From contig NZ_MAPV01000169.1 of assembly GCF_001700505.1 (NCBI RefSeq), positions 1 through 45,540 of the forward strand: DNA of 45,540 nucleotides, given 5' to 3'. The position numbers and the translations under genes are program-made. This document shows, in pieces, positions 41,983-45,540 of this stretch (positions are counted from its first letter, which is position 1; every line of letters starts with the position of its first letter). The DNA is from Streptomyces mutomycini (GTDB lineage: Bacteria; Actinomycetota; Actinomycetes; Streptomycetales; Streptomycetaceae). The notes beneath the pieces were generated by a model that had not been told where the DNA came from, ran no database searches, and was given only the letters and a program-made list of their open reading frames with translations.

Positions 41983-43313
41983 AGGTGCCCACCTCTCCCA
42001 CCTCACCCAGCTCCACCACCCCGGCTGTGGCCCGGGCCCGCCGCGGCGCCGTCCCGGCCCAGACCCGGGCCATCACACCCCCTCCCCAGGGCGTGGACCC
42101 GGAACGATGGCCCGATGTCGCCACCCAGCCACGGGCCTCCGGCATCAGGACCGCCATGGCCGAACGGCTCGTACGGCACGCCCTCTCCCGGCTTCCGCTG
42201 CGTGCCAGGCTCGCCGGCCGCGACAGCATCGGGCTGGGCGGACCGCTCATGGAGATCCGACGGCCCGACGCGTTCTTCCGGCGGATCGGGGCGAGCGGGC
42301 TCATCGGCTTCGGCGAGTCCTACATGGCGGGCGAGTGGGACTCGCCCGACCTCGTCGGTGTCCTGTCCGTCCTCGCCGGGAACGCGGCCGAGCTGGTACC
42401 CGCGCCGCTGCAGAGGCTGCGGGGCCTGTGGGCGCTGCGGCAGCCGGCCGCGCAGGCCAACACCCCCGAGGGCTCCCGCGACAACATCAGCCACCACTAC
42501 GACCTGTCCAACGACCTCTTCGCCCTCTTCCTCGACGACACGCTGACGTACTCGTCCGCCGTCTTCCGGGGGTTCCCGGCCGAGCGGGACCTGCTGCCCG
42601 CCGCCCAGCACCGCAAGATCGACCGCCTGCTCGATCTGGCGGGCGTGGGCCACGGCACCGAGCTGCTGGAGATCGGCACGGGCTGGGGCGAACTGGCCCT
42701 CCGCGCCGCGGCGCGCGGAGCGCGGGTCACGACGCTCACCCTCTCCAGGGAGCAGCAGGAGCTGGCCAGGGGGCGGATCCGCGAGGCCGGCCACGAAAGC
42801 CGTGTCGACGTGCGGCTCTGCGACTACCGGGACGTCACCGGGGAATACGACGCGATCGTCAGCGTCGAGATGATCGAGGCGGTCGGCGTCGACTTCTGGC
42901 CGGTGTACTTCCGCACCCTGGAGCGCTGCCTCGCCCCCGGCGGCCGGATCGCGCTCCAGGCGATCACCATGCCGGACGACCGGATGCTGGCCAGCCGCAG
43001 CACCTACACCTGGATCCAGAAGTACATCTTCCCGGGCGGCATCCTCCCCTCCACCGAGGCCGTCGAGCGCGTCACCACCGCGCACACCGGTCTGCGGATG
43101 AGGCAGCGCAGCACGTACGGCATGCACTACGCCGAGACCCTGAGGCTGTGGCGGGAACGCTTCGAGGAGCGGGCCGCCCAGGTCGATGCCCTCGGTTTCG
43201 ACGCGACGTTCCGACGTATGTGGACCTTTTACCTCGCCTATTCCGAGGCCGGCTTCCGGTCCGGCTATCTCGATGTGCAGCAGATTCTCCTGACCCATGA
43301 GGACACCGTGTGA
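41979..43313 (+). CDS. Cyclopropane-fatty-acid-synthase-type methyltransferase, UfaA1-like
   Basis: SAM-dependent methyltransferase acting on double bonds of membrane-lipid acyl chains, giving cyclopropane, methylene or methyl branches. The 444-aa product has an N-terminal lipid-binding part (about 60-165, with FGESYMAGEWDSPDLVGVL), the family motif NISHHYDLSNDLF (169-181), SAM motif I LLEIGTGWGEL (229-239), the SVEMIEAVG active-site segment and a C-terminal FYLAYSEAGFRSGYLDVQQ. It most resembles mycobacterial UfaA1 (Rv0447c) in context. GTG at 41979 overlaps the preceding stop, with AGGAAGG upstream. The next gene is a second, diverged paralogue. Confidence 0.92.
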   Translation: MKVPTSPTSPSSTTPAVARARRGAVPAQTRAITPPPQGVDPERWPDVATQPRASGIRTAMAERLVRHALSRLPLRARLAGRDSIGLGGPLMEIRRPDAFFRRIGASGLIGFGESYMAGEWDSPDLVGVLSVLAGNAAELVPAPLQRLRGLWALRQPAAQANTPEGSRDNISHHYDLSNDLFALFLDDTLTYSSAVFRGFPAERDLLPAAQHRKIDRLLDLAGVGHGTELLEIGTGWGELALRAAARGARVTTLTLSREQQELARGRIREAGHESRVDVRLCDYRDVTGEYDAIVSVEMIEAVGVDFWPVYFRTLERCLAPGGRIALQAITMPDDRMLASRSTYTWIQKYIFPGGILPSTEAVERVTTAHTGLRMRQRSTYGMHYAETLRLWRERFEERAAQVDALGFDATFRRMWTFYLAYSEAGFRSGYLDVQQILLTHEDTV

Positions 43314-44704
43314 ACACCTTTACCGACACCCCGGGCACCGGCGCCGCGCAGCGGATCGCGCCGGTCATCGAGCAGTTCCTCGGCGGTCCGCCGCCGGTCA
43401 GGCTCAGGATGTGGGACGGCAGCGAGACCGGCCCGAAGGACGCTCCCACGGTGCACGTCCGTTCACGCCGGGCGCTGCGCAGGCTCCTCTGGCAGCCGGG
43501 CGAACTCGGCCTGGCCGAGGCATACATCACCGGTGACATCGACATCGACGACGACCTCGCGGACGGACTGCGGGCGATGCGCCGCGCGTCACGGGAGCAG
43601 GGCCTGGAACTGCCCCGCCCGGGCATCGCCGACCGTCTCAGGGCGGCCGGCACCGCCCTGCGCCTCGGCGCGGTCGGCCCCCGCCCACCCGTTCCCGCCG
43701 CCCGGGCCGGGCTCAGCGGCGCGCTGCACAGCAAGGCCCGTGACCGGGCCGCCATCAGCCACCACTACGACCTCTCCAACGCCTTCTACTCGCTGCTGCT
43801 CGACGAGACCATGGCCTACTCCTGCGGCTACTGGACCGGTGCCGGCCCGGACTACGGGCCGGCCGACGCCCAGCGCGACAAGCTGGAACTGATCTGCCGC
43901 AAGCTCGGGCTCACGGCGGGCGCGCGGCTGCTGGACATCGGCTGCGGCTGGGGGTCCCTGACCCTCCATGCGGCGGGCCGGCACGGGGTCCGCGTCACCG
44001 CGGTCACCCTGGCCAAGGAGCAGGCGGCGTACGTGCGGGCGCGGGTCGAGGAGCGCGGCCTGCAGGACCTCGTCGAGGTGCACAACTGCGACTACCGCGA
44101 CGTCGCGGGACTGCCCGGCTTCCAGGGCTCGTACGACGCGGTCTCCACCGTCGAGATGGGGGAGCACGTCGGGGACGCCGAGTACCCGGCCTTCACGGCG
44201 CTGCTCCACTCCGTGCTCCGGCCGCAGGGGCGCGCCCTGGTCCAGCAGATGTCGCGCGGCTCGACCGCCCCCGGCGGCGGGGCCTTCATCGAGTCGTACA
44301 TCGCGCCGGACATGCACATGCGCCCGCTCGGTGAGACGGTCGGACTCCTCGAAGGAGCGGGGCTGGAGGTCCGTGACGTGGAATCGATGCGCGAGCACTA
44401 CGTGCTGACCGTCGAGGCATGGCACCGCACCCTGGAGGAGCGCTGGTCCGAGTTCGTGGCGCTGGTCGGTGAGGAGACCGCCCGGGTGTGGCGCCTCTAC
44501 CTGGTGGGCGGCGCCCTCGCCTTCGAGGAGCGGCGTATGGGAGTCGACCAGATCCTCTCGGTGCGGCCCGACGCGGAGGGGGCGGCGGGCACGCCCGCCA
44601 CCCGCCACGGCTGGTACGCGGGACTCGGCGCCGTGGCCGGCCAGGGCGGTCACACCCCGGCCGAGCCGGCGATCGCCGGGCAGCGCCCCGGGTCCGTCCG
44701 GTGA
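43310..44704 (+). CDS. Second cyclopropane-fatty-acid-synthase-type methyltransferase
   Basis: Paralogue of the preceding enzyme. The 464-aa product has AISHHYDLSNAFY (148-160), SAM motif I LLDIGCGWGSL (207-217), an active-site segment STVEMGEHVGDAEYP that differs from the first copy's SVEMIEAVG, and a C-terminal MGVDQILSV segment followed by a Gly/Ala/Pro-rich tail (about 425-464). The N-terminal domain also has an acidic GDIDIDDDLADGL stretch. GTG at 43310 overlaps the preceding stop by 4 nt (GTGTGA context). Two tandem copies with distinct active sites suggest two different double-bond positions or a division between methylene transfer and cyclopropanation. Which product each makes is unknown. 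Confidence 0.9.
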   Translation: MNTFTDTPGTGAAQRIAPVIEQFLGGPPPVRLRMWDGSETGPKDAPTVHVRSRRALRRLLWQPGELGLAEAYITGDIDIDDDLADGLRAMRRASREQGLELPRPGIADRLRAAGTALRLGAVGPRPPVPAARAGLSGALHSKARDRAAISHHYDLSNAFYSLLLDETMAYSCGYWTGAGPDYGPADAQRDKLELICRKLGLTAGARLLDIGCGWGSLTLHAAGRHGVRVTAVTLAKEQAAYVRARVEERGLQDLVEVHNCDYRDVAGLPGFQGSYDAVSTVEMGEHVGDAEYPAFTALLHSVLRPQGRALVQQMSRGSTAPGGGAFIESYIAPDMHMRPLGETVGLLEGAGLEVRDVESMREHYVLTVEAWHRTLEERWSEFVALVGEETARVWRLYLVGGALAFEERRMGVDQILSVRPDAEGAAGTPATRHGWYAGLGAVAGQGGHTPAEPAIAGQRPGSVR

Positions 44705-45513
44705 ACGGCTTCGCCTGGCAGGCGTTCGCCCTGAACCTGGCGGCGTCCGCGGTCGCCGCCCTCTCGGTCATGCTCATCACGTTCCTGATCGCACTGCGCA
44801 AGCGCATGCACCGGATCGTCGACGTGGCGTGGGGCCTCGGCTTCGCGGCAGTCGCCCTCGCCTCGTACGCGATGTCGGCCGGCGACGGGGACGAAGGACG
44901 CCGGCTGCTGATCACCGCACTCACCGCGGCCTGGGGCCTGCGTCTGGCCGTGCACATCGGCCGGCGGGGCCGGGGCCACGGCGAGGACCCGCGCTACGAG
45001 GCCATGCTGGCGAAGGCGCCGGGCAATCCGGACCTGTACGCCCTGCGCAAGGTGTACCTGCTGCAGGGCGCGCTGGTCTGGCTCATCTCCCTTCCCGTGC
45101 AGGCGGGTTACTACCTGCCGGGGCCGCTGGACGGATGGGCCTTGGCCGGTGCGGCGCTGTGGGCCGTGGGGCTCGGCTTCGAGGCGGTGGGCGACGCCCA
45201 GCTGGCCCGGTTCAAGGGTGACCCGGCGAACAAGGGCCGCATCATGGACCGGGGGCTGTGGTCCTGGACCCGGCACCCGAACTACTTCGGCGACTTCTGC
45301 GTCTGGTGGGGGCTCTTCCTCGTCGTCTGCGCCGACCCGGTGGTCGCGGCCACCACGCTCGTCTCGCCCGTCGTCATGAGCCTCCTGCTCACGATGGGCA
45401 GCGGCAAGGCCCTGCTGGAGCGGCACATGGAGGGACGGCCCGGGTACGCCGAGTACGTCGCCCGCACCAGCGGCTTCTTCCCCCTGCCGCCGGGCACGCT
45501 CCGCCGGAGCTGA
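44701..45513 (+). CDS. DUF1295 membrane protein, steroid-5-alpha-reductase-like
   Basis: Polytopic membrane protein related to NAD(P)H-dependent steroid 5-alpha reductases and isoprenylcysteine methyltransferases; counterpart of mycobacterial Rv0446c. The 270-aa product has about six to seven hydrophobic segments and the C-terminal signature RGLWSWTRHPNYFGDFCVWWG (about 182-202), whose Arg-His-Pro-Asn-Tyr residues bind the cofactor, then MEGRPGYAEYVARTSGFFP. GTG at 44701 overlaps the preceding stop (GTGA). It is the last complete gene in the window and of the visible operon. In M. tuberculosis the next gene in this series is sigK; here the window ends 27 bp later. Confidence 0.92.
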   Translation: MNGFAWQAFALNLAASAVAALSVMLITFLIALRKRMHRIVDVAWGLGFAAVALASYAMSAGDGDEGRRLLITALTAAWGLRLAVHIGRRGRGHGEDPRYEAMLAKAPGNPDLYALRKVYLLQGALVWLISLPVQAGYYLPGPLDGWALAGAALWAVGLGFEAVGDAQLARFKGDPANKGRIMDRGLWSWTRHPNYFGDFCVWWGLFLVVCADPVVAATTLVSPVVMSLLLTMGSGKALLERHMEGRPGYAEYVARTSGFFPLPPGTLRRS

Positions 45514-45540
45514 ACGACGCCGGAGACGGGTGTGCCCCCG

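Overview
The window is high-GC chromosomal DNA with strong G/C third-position bias, GTG/TTG starts, TAnnnT -10 boxes placed directly before start codons, and a complete Pup-proteasome locus. Gene content and order match a Streptomyces core chromosome: gylR-glpF-glpK-glpD, metH, arc-dop-pup-prcBA-pafA, pafBC-tatAC and a Ski2-like helicase. I saw no tRNA, rRNA, IS element, prophage or CRISPR array.

Layout. 1-5.3 kb (minus strand): the glycerol operon gylR-glpF-glpK-glpD, with a nested palindrome before glpF and a related operator at the gylR start site. 5.4-9.9 kb: cobalamin-dependent methionine synthase metH and a HAD phosphatase. 9.9-11.8 kb: an orphan peptide-type solute-binding lipoprotein behind a 363-bp non-coding region. 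11.9-13.5 kb (minus): a RecB-like Fe-S nuclease translationally coupled to an orphan NarL-type response regulator. 13.6-16.6 kb: site-2-type metalloprotease with CBS domains, TrmI tRNA m1A58 methyltransferase, and a small secreted protein. 16.6-27.1 kb: a ferredoxin, then arc (mpa), dop, pup, an endonuclease VII-like gene, prcB, prcA, a divergent LacI/MFS pair, and pafA. 27.3-36.7 kb: two FKBP prolyl isomerases, pafB, pafC, a zinc ribbon protein, a tiny membrane protein, tatA, tatC, a diacylglycerol-kinase-like enzyme and a large DEAD/DEAH helicase. 36.8-37.2 kb (minus): an SPW-type membrane protein.

37.5-45.5 kb is the most interesting part. A minus-strand pair (membrane-anchored molybdopterin oxidoreductase and fasciclin-domain lipoprotein) diverges from a tightly overlapped plus-strand operon: FAD oxidoreductase, DUF1365, two cyclopropane-fatty-acid-synthase-type methyltransferases and a DUF1295 reductase-like membrane protein. 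The intergenic region carries two mirror-image promoter-like elements, CCAATCC-N15-TCGAAT and CCAATCC-N15-TCGAAC. Both the gene set (FAD enzyme, DUF1365, UfaA1-like methyltransferase, DUF1295, plus an MPT70/83-like fasciclin protein) and the promoter shape recall the mycobacterial SigK/RskA locus. I infer an ECF-sigma-controlled envelope-lipid modification system whose sigma gene may lie just beyond the right edge.

How the genes work together. Arc, Dop, Pup, PrcBA and PafA form one protein-tagging and degradation pathway: Dop deamidates Pup-GGQ, PafA ligates Pup to lysines, Arc unfolds, and PrcBA degrades. PafBC is a DNA-damage-responsive regulator pair historically named for this neighbourhood. 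TatAC supplies folded-protein export, which the molybdopterin enzyme probably needs. Several genes (RecB-like, trmI, pafA, the DAGK-like gene, the helicase, the molybdopterin enzyme) appear to be transcribed leaderless, with the start codon 6-9 nt after the -10 box.
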